Shown in pieces: positions 9,460 through 18,037 of a DNA stretch of 64,000 nucleotides. The translations under genes and the position numbers were made by a program. Each line of letters opens with the position of its first letter. Within the stretch, counting starts at the first letter, position 1. Source of the stretch: Paenibacillus pabuli (lineage in GTDB: Bacteria > Bacillota > Bacilli > Paenibacillales > Paenibacillaceae); assembly GCF_039831995.1 (NCBI RefSeq), contig NZ_JBDOIO010000005.1, positions 124,001-188,000 of the forward strand, read 5' to 3'. The notes below the pieces were generated by a model. It did not search any database and was not told the DNA's origin. It worked only from the letters and a program-made list of their open reading frames with translations.

Positions 9460-10155
9460 ATGTCCGAACGAAATGAACCAATCCACAGAAAGGAAGCTGA
9501 CCCACTGCAGCCCATTCGGCTGATTCTCACCGATGATGACTCTTTTATTCGCGAAAGTCTTAAAGTATTGCTCGGACTTGATCCTGGAATTATCGTCACG
9601 GGTACAGCCTCAAATGGACGTGAAGCTCTTGAACTGCTGGAAGCCGGAACCGCCGCCGACGTTGTACTGATGGATATCCGGATGCCCGACTGTGATGGCG
9701 TAGAAGGCACCCGTATCATCAAATCCCGTTTCCCTGACATGCGTGTACTGATGCTGACGACATTTGACGATGACGAATACATTATCCAGGCTCTGCAGAA
9801 CGGTGCTAGCGGTTATTTGCTCAAAAATGTACCCCCCGACCGAATTATTCAAGGCATCAAAACAGTACATAACGGTGATATGCTGATTCACCCTGATATT
9901 GCCCGCAAACTCGCGGGGCTGCTTCGTCCGGCTGCGGCTCCTCAAACACATCCACATCAACCTCCTGATGCTTACGGTTTAACACGAATGGAACTGGCCG
10001 TTGCAGAAGCGATATCCGAAGGGCTGTCCAACAAGGAGATTGCGGCTAAACTATTCCTGAGTGAAGGTACGGTCAAAAACTATGTCACCGAAATTCTTGG
10101 CAAACTAAGCCTGCGTGATCGGACGCAGATCGCCATCTTTATGTTGAAGAAATAG
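9460..10155 (+). CDS. lnrK: NarL/LuxR-family response regulator, LnrK-like
   Basis: Two-domain regulator of 231 residues. The receiver domain has acidic DDD after LILT, the phosphoacceptor Asp in VVLMDIRMPD, the Thr of LMLTTFDD and the conserved Lys of GYLLKNV. The C-terminal LuxR-type helix-turn-helix is in LSNKEIAAKLFLSEGTVKNY (about residues 190-210). The kinase of the pair is immediately upstream. ATG at 9460 is preferred because GGAAGGG lies 9 bases upstream, while the in-frame ATG at 9451 abuts it. It is expected to activate the divergent exporter operon through the 8078-8089 palindrome; this target is inferred. Confidence 0.85.
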   Translation: MSERNEPIHRKEADPLQPIRLILTDDDSFIRESLKVLLGLDPGIIVTGTASNGREALELLEAGTAADVVLMDIRMPDCDGVEGTRIIKSRFPDMRVLMLTTFDDDEYIIQALQNGASGYLLKNVPPDRIIQGIKTVHNGDMLIHPDIARKLAGLLRPAAAPQTHPHQPPDAYGLTRMELAVAEAISEGLSNKEIAAKLFLSEGTVKNYVTEILGKLSLRDRTQIAIFMLKK

Positions 10156-10168
10156 TTGAAAGTAACAG

Positions 10169-10216
10169 AAAGGGTACTCCCTCGCTGTCCTAGCGGTGAA
10201 GTACCCTTTATTTATT
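10169..10216. terminator. Bidirectional terminator between lnrK-like gene and minJ
   Basis: AAAGGGTAC at 10169 pairs with GTACCCTTT at 10201 and is followed by TTTATT on the plus strand. It overlaps the stop of minJ and could end both convergent transcripts. Confidence 0.75.
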
Positions 10217-11540
10217 ACATTTCTATCGATCCTTGTTCATTCACAGCCGGAGCTGGCAGAGCCAGCGGAGCCTCATCATTGCGATTATTTTTGCGGCGGG
10301 CAAATAATTTGAGTGTGATGATATGGAACAGGGTCAGCGGACGCAGCTGCACTGCCCAGGCTTCATGATTATCAGGGGCCATAAGCACCCCGAGCTGATG
10401 ATGTTCACCTTCGTAGATGGCCCGCTGCATAAATTTACTCTCACCCTGATGGTTGCGAACTTCCAGTTTGCAAAAGGCCGGATTCATCCGCAGCGCGCGA
10501 TGCAGATCCTCGGGTGAATGTACCATCACACCATTCACCTTATACAGCGTTTCTCCTGCTTCGATTCCCAGCTCTGCCGCAGGGCTATCCGGAATGACGC
10601 CAAGTACTTTCAGGCCATGTACCGGATGGACAAACACCGGACTCCGGTGCTGTTCTTCAAACCCGCTGTACCACACCAGGAACTCATGTCCGATAAATGC
10701 AGCCAGAGCAGCAACCACCATAAGCGGTGACCACCATGCCGCCAAGAGACTGAGCACAAGCAGGCCTGTCCCGTAGAACAGTAACCGCTTGGCGGAAATC
10801 TGTACTTTTTGCCCTGGAAGCATACTCTGTGTAACTTCACCGAATCCAAGCAGGATAGGAAGTGCCATCAGCATGTAGCCGCCTCCTGCGTTCAGGAGCG
10901 GATTCCAAGCGAGCTCTGCTCCGCTCCCCGTTATCGGTACCAGAATCAGCAGTGGGACCGGCCAGAAATGCTGCAGCTGGTATCCTCCGACCAGCTTGCC
11001 ACGCTTGCCTTCGAAGAGCAATGGCGAAGCCATGGATACCCCTTGCAAGCGAACCAGCATCGCCTCACCAAGATGCAGTAAAGCAGCCAGTACCAGTAAG
11101 GCAGGCATGTCCAGTGCACGCAATGCCTCTGTGACGCTGCCAAGCCAGCCCTCTGGCTGCCAGCCTGAAGCCACGTTCAGTCCAAACTGCACTACGCCAA
11201 GCAGTCCTGCAGCATAGGCGAAACACAGATAACGAATACGGAACAAGGCCAGAACTAACGTTGCGACCCATATACAAATTACACTGGCGAGTGTAAGGTG
11301 TGTCCCCAGGAATATGGATACCACCGAGACGCTGGCGCCAATGACGATACCTCCAAGTAAGGCACGGATCGTCTGGGTTATGGAGCTTTGCAGACGAACA
11401 TGAAACAATCTGCGTTCCTGTAATAATTGACGATGATAGATCAGTGCAATCAGAATTACCGCGATATAATAAAACGGCTGAGTAAACAACTGCAGCAATG
11501 CTTCCCCTAATGTCGTTAACCATGGCCAAGCCCATTCCAT
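10215..11540 (-). CDS. minJ: MinJ-like polytopic membrane protein with PDZ domain
   Basis: Cell-division topology protein of 441 residues. It has about eight hydrophobic helices over residues 15-290 and a C-terminal PDZ domain (LKVLGVIPDSPAAELGIEAG, residues about 310-400). The N-terminus (QPFYYIAVILIALIYHRQLL) resembles B. subtilis MinJ, which links DivIVA to MinD at poles and septa. Location directly after ctpB and ftsEX matches the B. subtilis yvjD locus. A terminator separates it from ctpB, so it needs its own promoter or read-through. An S41-associated PDZ membrane protein of other function is the alternative, but synteny favours MinJ. Confidence 0.75.
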   Translation of the reverse strand: MEWAWPWLTTLGEALLQLFTQPFYYIAVILIALIYHRQLLQERRLFHVRLQSSITQTIRALLGGIVIGASVSVVSIFLGTHLTLASVICIWVATLVLALFRIRYLCFAYAAGLLGVVQFGLNVASGWQPEGWLGSVTEALRALDMPALLVLAALLHLGEAMLVRLQGVSMASPLLFEGKRGKLVGGYQLQHFWPVPLLILVPITGSGAELAWNPLLNAGGGYMLMALPILLGFGEVTQSMLPGQKVQISAKRLLFYGTGLLVLSLLAAWWSPLMVVAALAAFIGHEFLVWYSGFEEQHRSPVFVHPVHGLKVLGVIPDSPAAELGIEAGETLYKVNGVMVHSPEDLHRALRMNPAFCKLEVRNHQGESKFMQRAIYEGEHHQLGVLMAPDNHEAWAVQLRPLTLFHIITLKLFARRKNNRNDEAPLALPAPAVNEQGSIEM

Positions 11541-11572
11541 GATGGCCCGTCACCCCTCTCATTCAGCCGGTT

Positions 11573-11604
11573 CAGAAAAAAGAAGGCTGATAATCAGCCT
11601 TCTT
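11573..11604 (-). terminator. Rho-independent terminator after ctpB
   Basis: On the minus strand AAGAAGGCTGA-tta-TCAGCCTTCTT is followed by TTTTT: an 11-bp perfect stem with a 3-base loop and U-tract. Confidence 0.9.
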
Positions 11605-11624
11605 AATGGCTTCGACACGACGGT

Positions 11625-13076
11625 CTAAATATCCTTCGAGACATTTTCGATCGCGCGCTTCAGCTGTGCATCATATTGAGGATTGGCAATGCGTTCAATC
11701 AGAGCCGCTTCCAGTGATTCAGCGGTTTTCTCGTCGATCTCGCCTGTGGCCTCAATGCCTTTCTGCTTCTGGAATGCTTTGACCGCTTCTTCCGTCTTCT
11801 GGTCATAGTATCCATCTACACGATCCGGCTTGAAGTCAAGTCCTCTCAGCATCGTCTGCGCACTTTTCACATCCGTGCTATTGCTGTCATATTTCAAAGG
11901 TAATTTCTCTTTGTTGATCGGTGCCACCGAGAAGTAATCCGGCTGGTTCACCGCAATATCCGGTTTAATGCCTTTTTCATGAATCCAGTCTCCATTCGGA
12001 GTCAGCCATTTCGCAATGGTGATTTTCAGCAGGCTGCCGTCACCCATTTGCTTATCATAACTCGTCTGTACCGTACCTTTACCAAAGGAGTTTTCGCCAA
12101 CCAGCGTTGCGCCTGCAGACTGTTGCAATGCACCGGCCAAAATCTCCGACGCACTCGCGCTTCCTTTGTTCATCAATACCGTGATCGGATACGACTTGCT
12201 GGAACCATTCGACTTGCTTTGCTCACGTTTGCCGTTTTTGTCCTCGACCTGCACAATTACTTTGCCTTTTGGAACAAACTGCTCGGCAATATCGATAACC
12301 ACTTGCAGTACACCGCCTGGATCATTACGAACGTCAATGACCAGACCCTTCATGTTCTGTTTCTCCAGATTCGCCAGCTCTTCCTTGAAGCGTTCTCCGG
12401 TGTTCAGCGAGAATTGGGTGATGGTAATGACACCTACACCGTTATCCTCCATGTGGGCGTATACGGTCTCCAGATCAATATCATCACGCACAATGGTAAA
12501 TTCAATCAATTCCGTAGAACCGGCACGTTTGACCTGTACCTTGGCTTCACTACCCTTTGGACCTCTGATTTTGTTAACAGCCTTGTTTAATTCAAGGCCT
12601 TGCAGGGATTCTCCATTCACAGACATGATCATGTCTTTGGCCCGAATACCCGCTTTCTCGGCAGGTGATCCTTTGATCGGAGAAACAACAACGACGTTTC
12701 CATCCTGCGAGGACACCTCGGCCCCGATTCCGGTAAAGGATCCTTCAATGGATTCCTCGAACTGGGCAGCCGTTTCTTGACCCATGTAGTTGGAATATGG
12801 ATCTCCAAGGGATTCCATCATACCGTTTATCGCACCATCGATCAGTTTGGTCTGGTCCACATCTTTATAGTAGTTGCTTGAGATCAAATCCATTGCGGTT
12901 TCAATCTTCTTCAAATCGTTCTTCTGCTGCGTATTGCCGGTTACACTGGCCAGCAGGCCTTCACCCGAAGTGGTCTGATTGGCCATGCCGGGATAACTCA
13001 TCAGTACCAGCGTAAGCAGGCTCCCTCCAAGAAGGGCTACAATGGCAAGCAGCAGCGCCGATCTTTTCTTCATCAT
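11625..13076 (-). CDS. ctpB: Carboxy-terminal processing protease (S41), CtpB-like
   Basis: Secreted, membrane-anchored serine protease of 483 residues with one N-terminal signal-anchor helix. A PDZ domain (about residues 90-175, VVVVSPIKGSPAEKAGIRAK) precedes the S41 catalytic domain, with nucleophile Ser in MNKGSASASEIL and general-base Lys in NSFGKGTVQTSY. A C-terminal peptidoglycan-binding repeat follows (LRGLDFKPDRVDGYYDQKTE, about residues 395-455). In B. subtilis CtpB cleaves SpoIVFA in sigma-K activation. The track-style GTG start at 13088 abuts AAAGGCG; ATG at 13076 has GGTGAG seven bases upstream and is preferred. Downstream is its terminator, upstream the M23 protein. Confidence 0.88.
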   Translation of the reverse strand: MMKKRSALLLAIVALLGGSLLTLVLMSYPGMANQTTSGEGLLASVTGNTQQKNDLKKIETAMDLISSNYYKDVDQTKLIDGAINGMMESLGDPYSNYMGQETAAQFEESIEGSFTGIGAEVSSQDGNVVVVSPIKGSPAEKAGIRAKDMIMSVNGESLQGLELNKAVNKIRGPKGSEAKVQVKRAGSTELIEFTIVRDDIDLETVYAHMEDNGVGVITITQFSLNTGERFKEELANLEKQNMKGLVIDVRNDPGGVLQVVIDIAEQFVPKGKVIVQVEDKNGKREQSKSNGSSKSYPITVLMNKGSASASEILAGALQQSAGATLVGENSFGKGTVQTSYDKQMGDGSLLKITIAKWLTPNGDWIHEKGIKPDIAVNQPDYFSVAPINKEKLPLKYDSNSTDVKSAQTMLRGLDFKPDRVDGYYDQKTEEAVKAFQKQKGIEATGEIDEKTAESLEAALIERIANPQYDAQLKRAIENVSKDI

Positions 13077-13212
13077 CCGTTTGCTCACCGCCTTTAGTTT
13101 TGAAGCGTGTCAGATTCCATTGCTTTCCTGAATCCATTCCCTGAACATGCCAGCTTAGTATATGTCTAGCTTGTACGGAATATGTTTATTCCATTCCCTT
13201 GCGGTCTATCCA

Positions 13213-14490
13213 TTATAGATAATTCATCGGGTTCACTGCCGTACCATTTTCCCGAACTTCAAAGTGCAAGTGAGGTCCTGTTGAATTTCCTGTATTGCCG
13301 GATTCGGCAATAATATCGCCTTTGCTGACCGTATCTCCCTTGCTCACCTTAAACCCGCCTTCACGCAGGTGACCATACAATGTCCACAGACCGCCACCAT
13401 GGTCTACGATAACGGTATAGCCGTAACCACTGTACCACTCCGCCATGATGACGATACCGCCCGATGCCGCGTGAACCGATGTACCCGTTGGAACAGCGAA
13501 ATCAACACCATTATGCATTTTTCCCACTTCCCCCGTAATAGGGTGTGTACGGCGTCCAAATGGAGAAGAAATACGTCCACCGGATACAGGTTTGGAGAAA
13601 ATGCCATTCCCCGCTGAATACGTAGTCTCATTGCTGCTTGTGCTGACTTTGGTCGGTGCCTTCGCTGCCGCTGCCGCACGAGCGGCTGCAGCTGCTTTGG
13701 CTTTGGCAGCAGCTGCTGCCTGCTGCTCACGCAGTTTGTTTTTCTCTTGCAGCAGGGTTGAACGCTTGGTGGCGATCTGAATCAACACATCTTCCTGCTC
13801 CTGAGTCAGCTCTTCCGATTCTTCAATTTTAGCATCATAGGAAGCCAGAAGCACTTGCTTCTCCTGTTCCTTCTCATTCAACTGGGCTTTGCGTTGTTTC
13901 TTTTGTGCATAAAGGCTCTTGGCTTCCGCATACTGCTTGTCCAATTCGGCCTTTTTGTCCACAACGAGCTGCTTGTCCTTTTTGTGCTCATCCAGCAAAT
14001 GTTGGTCCTGATCCACAATGGTTTTCAGCGAGTCTGCACGGGTCAAGAAATCGGAAAAACTTGTTGAAGACAACAACACATCCAGATAGGATACTGCTCC
14101 ATCCGTATACATCAGACGTACACGGGATTCAAGCAGTTTCTCCCTTGCAACGATACGCTCCTCTGCAGCCTGCAAATCCTTTTTCGTCGTACGAAGATTT
14201 TCTTCTGTATTCTCAATCTCCAGAGATACGTTCGCCAGTTCATCACTGACAACATTGATCTGCTCCATGACAACCTTCAGATAAGCATTGGTTTTGTTCT
14301 TGTAGTGCTGAGCTTCCTTCTTATTGGCAGCTGCCTTTTTCTGTTCCTGTTTGGCCGCAGCCGCCTTGCCCTCCAGCTGCTTAATCTGTTGATCTATGTC
14401 GCTAATGCTACTCTTGGCATATCCGTCCGAAGGTTGAAGCGTCAAACCGGCCAATAACGTAAAGGCCAGCAGCGAAGCTGTTTTTTTCAA
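13213..14490 (-). CDS. Secreted coiled-coil M23 peptidoglycan endopeptidase, probable FtsEX effector
   Basis: Exported murein hydrolase or activator of about 425 residues. A signal peptide (KKTASLLAFTLLAGLTLQPS) is followed by a long coiled coil (residues 30-270), an Ala/Lys-rich linker and a C-terminal M23 domain with zinc ligands in HNGVDFAVPTG and TGPHLHFEVRENG. The coiled-coil-plus-M23 layout is that of EnvC/PcsB-like partners of FtsEX, and the gene lies directly downstream of ftsX, so FtsEX-gated activity outside the membrane is the likely role. Start taken as TTG at 14490 because GGGGG lies nine bases upstream; another TTG at 14529 lacks a ribosome site. Confidence 0.8.
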   Translation of the reverse strand: MKKTASLLAFTLLAGLTLQPSDGYAKSSISDIDQQIKQLEGKAAAAKQEQKKAAANKKEAQHYKNKTNAYLKVVMEQINVVSDELANVSLEIENTEENLRTTKKDLQAAEERIVAREKLLESRVRLMYTDGAVSYLDVLLSSTSFSDFLTRADSLKTIVDQDQHLLDEHKKDKQLVVDKKAELDKQYAEAKSLYAQKKQRKAQLNEKEQEKQVLLASYDAKIEESEELTQEQEDVLIQIATKRSTLLQEKNKLREQQAAAAAKAKAAAAARAAAAAKAPTKVSTSSNETTYSAGNGIFSKPVSGGRISSPFGRRTHPITGEVGKMHNGVDFAVPTGTSVHAASGGIVIMAEWYSGYGYTVIVDHGGGLWTLYGHLREGGFKVSKGDTVSKGDIIAESGNTGNSTGPHLHFEVRENGTAVNPMNYL

Positions 14491-14677
14491 AATGGTGATC
14501 CCCCATCCTATGAATTCACAAGAAAGCAACCTGCACAGGTGGTGAACATCATGTTCTATGCTTTCTTCAATCGTATAAAGAGTGCGTCTTCCCTACATAT
14601 CGTCAAACAGAGTCCAATTGTGAACCTGCTTTGCCATTCTATTTCGACAATTTCTGCAATTCCATTAATGAAAGTGT

Positions 14678-15595
14678 TTAAACATTAAGCGATTTGCGAA
14701 TGGACAGTGTACTTCCCAGAATACCAACCAGCACACCGAGCCCGATCAAAAGGGTTCCAAACAGCAACCAAATGTCGCTGAGCGGAATCAGATTAAGCAT
14801 TTGCATGAATACATCCTGACCAATGGTAGCCAGCAGGCGGCTGTAACCGAAGAACAGTACTGCTACCGTAATCACTGAACCGATAAATCCAATAAGTGCT
14901 CCTTCAATAAAGAAAGGCCAGCGAATGAACGTATTCGTTGCACCCACGAGCTTCATGATGCCGATCTCCCGGCGACGGGCCAGAATCGTTACGCGAATCG
15001 TATTCGAGATCAGGAACATGGACATCAGTGCCAGTCCCCCGACAAATATAAATCCGATATTCCGGACAAGTCGTGTGAATTTAAACAGCACATCCACCGT
15101 TTCCTTGCCGTAGTTCACTTTCATGATCGGCTTCTCCGGGTGCTTTTCGTTCAATGCTTCAATTTTTTGCGCCACAAAAGTGACGGTTTCCGGTTCAATG
15201 ACCTCAACTTCAATCGTCTCCGGCAGCGGATTATTATCCACATCGAAACCGTCCAGCACGTTATTCGCACTATCACCAAGACGTTCACGGAACTCCTTGA
15301 GTCCCTCTTCCTTGGAAACAAAGCGAATCTCACTCACTTCCGGCATTGCACTGATCTCCTGCTGCAGCGTATTGCGCAGGCCCTCATCCACATTCAGCTC
15401 CAGAAACGTACTGATCTCTACCTGACTGTCCACCTGGTTTGCCATGGAGTTCACATTCAGTACCAGCAGCATGAATACGCCAAGGATCAGCAGCGACACG
15501 ATGATCGACATGATGGATGCCACGGACATCCAGCCATTGCGGAATACGTTTTTGAATCCCTCCCGCATATGGCGCAAGAGAGTACTAAAATTCAT
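14678..15595 (-). CDS. ftsX: Cell-division ABC transporter permease FtsX
   Basis: Integral membrane protein of 305 residues with the FtsX layout: cytoplasmic N-terminus, one helix (residues 22-45), an extracytoplasmic domain (about 50-170) and three C-terminal helices with the LARRREIGIMKLVGAT loop typical of the family. With FtsE it transmits ATP hydrolysis to a periplasmic-side peptidoglycan hydrolase. It overlaps ftsE by 11 bases and is followed by the M23 coiled-coil protein, its probable effector. Confidence 0.95.
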   Translation of the reverse strand: MNFSTLLRHMREGFKNVFRNGWMSVASIMSIIVSLLILGVFMLLVLNVNSMANQVDSQVEISTFLELNVDEGLRNTLQQEISAMPEVSEIRFVSKEEGLKEFRERLGDSANNVLDGFDVDNNPLPETIEVEVIEPETVTFVAQKIEALNEKHPEKPIMKVNYGKETVDVLFKFTRLVRNIGFIFVGGLALMSMFLISNTIRVTILARRREIGIMKLVGATNTFIRWPFFIEGALIGFIGSVITVAVLFFGYSRLLATIGQDVFMQMLNLIPLSDIWLLFGTLLIGLGVLVGILGSTLSIRKSLNV

Positions 15596-16271
15596 AACCG
15601 TATTCCCCTCTCATCTGATCCCGTACAATCTGGCCGCGTTCAATGGCGATAACCCGTTTACGCATCGTATTGACGATATCCTTGTTATGGGTTGCCATGA
15701 CAATCGTCGTTCCCCTGAAATTAATCTCATCCAGCAGCTGCATAATGCCCCATGACGTCTCCGGATCAAGGTTACCCGTAGGCTCGTCCGCGATAATCAC
15801 CGACGGATTGTTTACGATCGCCCGTGCGATGGCAATACGCTGCTGTTCCCCCCCTGACAACTGCGAAGGTTCACGGTTCGCCTTGCTGCGAAGTCCCACC
15901 AGATCGAGCACTTCCATCACCCGTTTCTTGATGTGACGCTTCGGTGCCTCGATAACCTCCATGGCAAAAGCCACGTTCTCGAATGCCGTCATCTTGGGCA
16001 AAAGGCGGAAATCCTGAAACACTACGCCGATGTTACGGCGCACATAAGGAATCTTGCGTGGTTTCAACTTTCCGATATTAAATCCATTGATGGATATTTG
16101 TCCTTTGGTCGGAACTTCTTCCCTGTACATCAGTTTCATAAATGTTGATTTACCTGCGCCGGACGGACCGACGATATACACAAATTCATTGCGGTCGATC
16201 TTCACCGACACCCCTTGTAATGCGTGGGTCCCATTGGCGTAGGTCTTCCACACGTCCTGCATTTCTATCAC
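15585..16271 (-). CDS. ftsE: Cell-division ATP-binding protein FtsE
   Basis: ABC ATPase of 228 residues. Walker A is VGPSGAGKSTFMKL, the Q-loop VFQDFRLLPK, the signature LSGGEQQRIAIARA, Walker B VIIADEPTGNLDP and the H-loop MATHNKDIV. Start is GTG at 16271 with AGGAAG upstream. It is translationally coupled to ftsX and faces the VanW-family gene across a 250-base region that carries a WalR-type box. Confidence 0.95.
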   Translation of the reverse strand: MIEMQDVWKTYANGTHALQGVSVKIDRNEFVYIVGPSGAGKSTFMKLMYREEVPTKGQISINGFNIGKLKPRKIPYVRRNIGVVFQDFRLLPKMTAFENVAFAMEVIEAPKRHIKKRVMEVLDLVGLRSKANREPSQLSGGEQQRIAIARAIVNNPSVIIADEPTGNLDPETSWGIMQLLDEINFRGTTIVMATHNKDIVNTMRKRVIAIERGQIVRDQMRGEYGYEF

Positions 16272-16413
16272 ATCATCACTTCCTGCTCACATAGTTAGCC
16301 ATTATCATTTCGACACAATCCCGGCAATTCCTTTAAAAAGACCTGAATTTCATCAGGAGCAATCCATTTTACCCTTATTTCGATCCTCTGGGATGGAAGC
16401 ATAACAAATATAT

Positions 16414-16430
16414 TGTAACAAATTTGTTAC
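16414..16430 (+). promoter_or_regulatory. WalR-box-like direct repeat
   Basis: TGTAAC-AAATT-TGTTAC fits the published WalR (YycF) consensus TGTWAH-N5-TGTWAH exactly. The core GTAACAAATTTGTTAC is also a perfect 16-bp palindrome. It lies between divergent ftsE and the VanW-family gene, both cell-envelope genes. WalR control is inferred from the motif. Confidence 0.55.
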
Positions 16431-16524
16431 CTATTGAGTACCCGAAAGTTTTCCTGCATTGGATCATATATATAGAAAGTGTTACGAAATGCGGAACATC
16501 AGAAGTACAAAGGAGCGTACGGAT

Positions 16525-17955
16525 ATGAAAAAAATACATTTGGCCGTCATTGTCGTGTTTTCCATTCTCTTTATCGGTTCCGCTTCCTACGGATTGCTGT
16601 ATATGTATGTGAATCAACCCGCTTTGCCGAATAAGGTACAGGTTGGCGGCTGGCAGGTCGGAGGCGTGAATCGGAGCGAGGTGCTTCTGGGACTGGACGA
16701 ACGTTTGAAAAAGCTGGGGGACTGGCCTGTTACGCTGGAGGTGGATGAGCCTTCCCTGACACTGAACATGACGGCTAGCGAAGCCGGTGCAGCTTACAGT
16801 GCAGACGCATTTCGGACGGCGATACATGAGCTGGAGGAAGGGAACGTGTGGGAACGTGCGTATGCCCGTTATCATTTTGAAGAGGAATGGTCTCTGGAAC
16901 AACGGTATAATGCCGAGTCCCTTAGAACACGTTTGAGCCCTGACTGGGAAAAGAAAACCTTCGGCACACCCGCGGACGCCGTCCGGCGGATCACCGCAAA
17001 CGACCAGATCCAGTACATCCCGGAGAAAGGCGTCCGGCGGATCGCCTGGGATGAGCTGGAGGCTAGACTGCTGGCGAAGCTTCCCCATGACTTCACCGTG
17101 CTGGAATATGACGACAAACCCGCTCCATTACTGATTCAGCTGCCGCTGTACACCGAACAACCTGAAGTCACGGTAGAGTCATTGCGCAAGGAAGGCATTG
17201 AGCGGAAGATCATCCAATTTTCTACAGGGCTCGGCAGCAGCACGGAGGGACGCATACATAATGTCAGCGCAGCAGCAAAGTCCGTGAACGGCATGATTCT
17301 GGAGCCTGGAGGTATGTTCGATTATGAAAAAATCATTCGCCATGCCGAGAAGGAATACGGCTTCCGCGAAGCTCCGGTCATTGTAAGCGGGCGGCTTACC
17401 CCGGGTGTTGGCGGAGGCATATGCCAGGTGTCCAGTACACTATATAATGCAGCCTTGTTAACCGGACTCGATATTGTTGAGCGACGCAACCATTCAATAC
17501 CCGTCAAATATTTGCCGAAAGGGCTGGACGCCACTTTTGCCTCCGGGGCCATCAATTTCCGATTTAAAAATAATACGGGCAAATCCTTGCTGATCCACGC
17601 TGAGGTAAAGAACAAGCAGTTGACCGTCAAATTTTTTGGCACATTTCCCGAGAACGTCAGTTACGCACTTGAATCCCACACCATTGAAACGTTAAGCGCC
17701 CCTGTAAAATATGTGTCCAGCAATGTTCTGCCGGACGGCGCCCAGCAGGTTTTGCAGAACGGTCAGCCTGGCTACATTGTGGAAACGGTACGCATCAAGA
17801 AGGTGGATGGCAAAGTGGTGGAGTCCAAAACTATTACGCGGGATACCTACAAAGCTCAAAATCGTCTTATCGCCCGTTCAGGTCATAGCAGCCTGCCAGA
17901 TCCGCAGGAGCCTTCTGTTGTAGAGGACGGCGTAAGTGATACCAAACAGCCATAA
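16525..17955 (+). CDS. VanW-family cell-wall protein
   Basis: Envelope protein of about 476 residues with one N-terminal signal-anchor helix (HLAVIVVFSILFIGSASYGL). A first domain (residues 30-200) resembles the PG_binding_4 module; a central VanW domain (about 230-370) shows SAAAKSVNGMILEPGGMFDY, GVGGGICQVSSTLYNAALLT and the RRNHS region; the C-terminus is G5-like. Relatives include B. subtilis YoaR. VanW function is unknown beyond association with vancomycin-resistance and peptidoglycan loci. ATG at 16525 has AAAGGAG nine bases upstream; an in-frame ATG at 16459 has none. A WalR-type box lies about 95 bases upstream. Confidence 0.82.
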   Translation: MKKIHLAVIVVFSILFIGSASYGLLYMYVNQPALPNKVQVGGWQVGGVNRSEVLLGLDERLKKLGDWPVTLEVDEPSLTLNMTASEAGAAYSADAFRTAIHELEEGNVWERAYARYHFEEEWSLEQRYNAESLRTRLSPDWEKKTFGTPADAVRRITANDQIQYIPEKGVRRIAWDELEARLLAKLPHDFTVLEYDDKPAPLLIQLPLYTEQPEVTVESLRKEGIERKIIQFSTGLGSSTEGRIHNVSAAAKSVNGMILEPGGMFDYEKIIRHAEKEYGFREAPVIVSGRLTPGVGGGICQVSSTLYNAALLTGLDIVERRNHSIPVKYLPKGLDATFASGAINFRFKNNTGKSLLIHAEVKNKQLTVKFFGTFPENVSYALESHTIETLSAPVKYVSSNVLPDGAQQVLQNGQPGYIVETVRIKKVDGKVVESKTITRDTYKAQNRLIARSGHSSLPDPQEPSVVEDGVSDTKQP

Positions 17956-17971
17956 GAAGGTCTCCAAACAA

Positions 17972-18027
17972 AAAGACACACCATTCTGTTCTTCCATAGA
18001 GGAAGCAGAACCGTGTGTCTTTGTTAT
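17972..18027. terminator. Bidirectional terminator between VanW-family gene and MFS gene
   Basis: AAAGACACAC at 17972 pairs with GTGTGTCTTT at 18013, with T-rich flanks on both strands, between two convergent genes. Confidence 0.8.
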
Positions 18028-18037
18028 TCAATGCTTA

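Noticed and set aside
16375..17088. 237-codon minus-strand frame opposite the VanW-family gene
   Set aside because: No ribosome site or domain, and the opposite strand has a clear signal anchor and VanW motifs.
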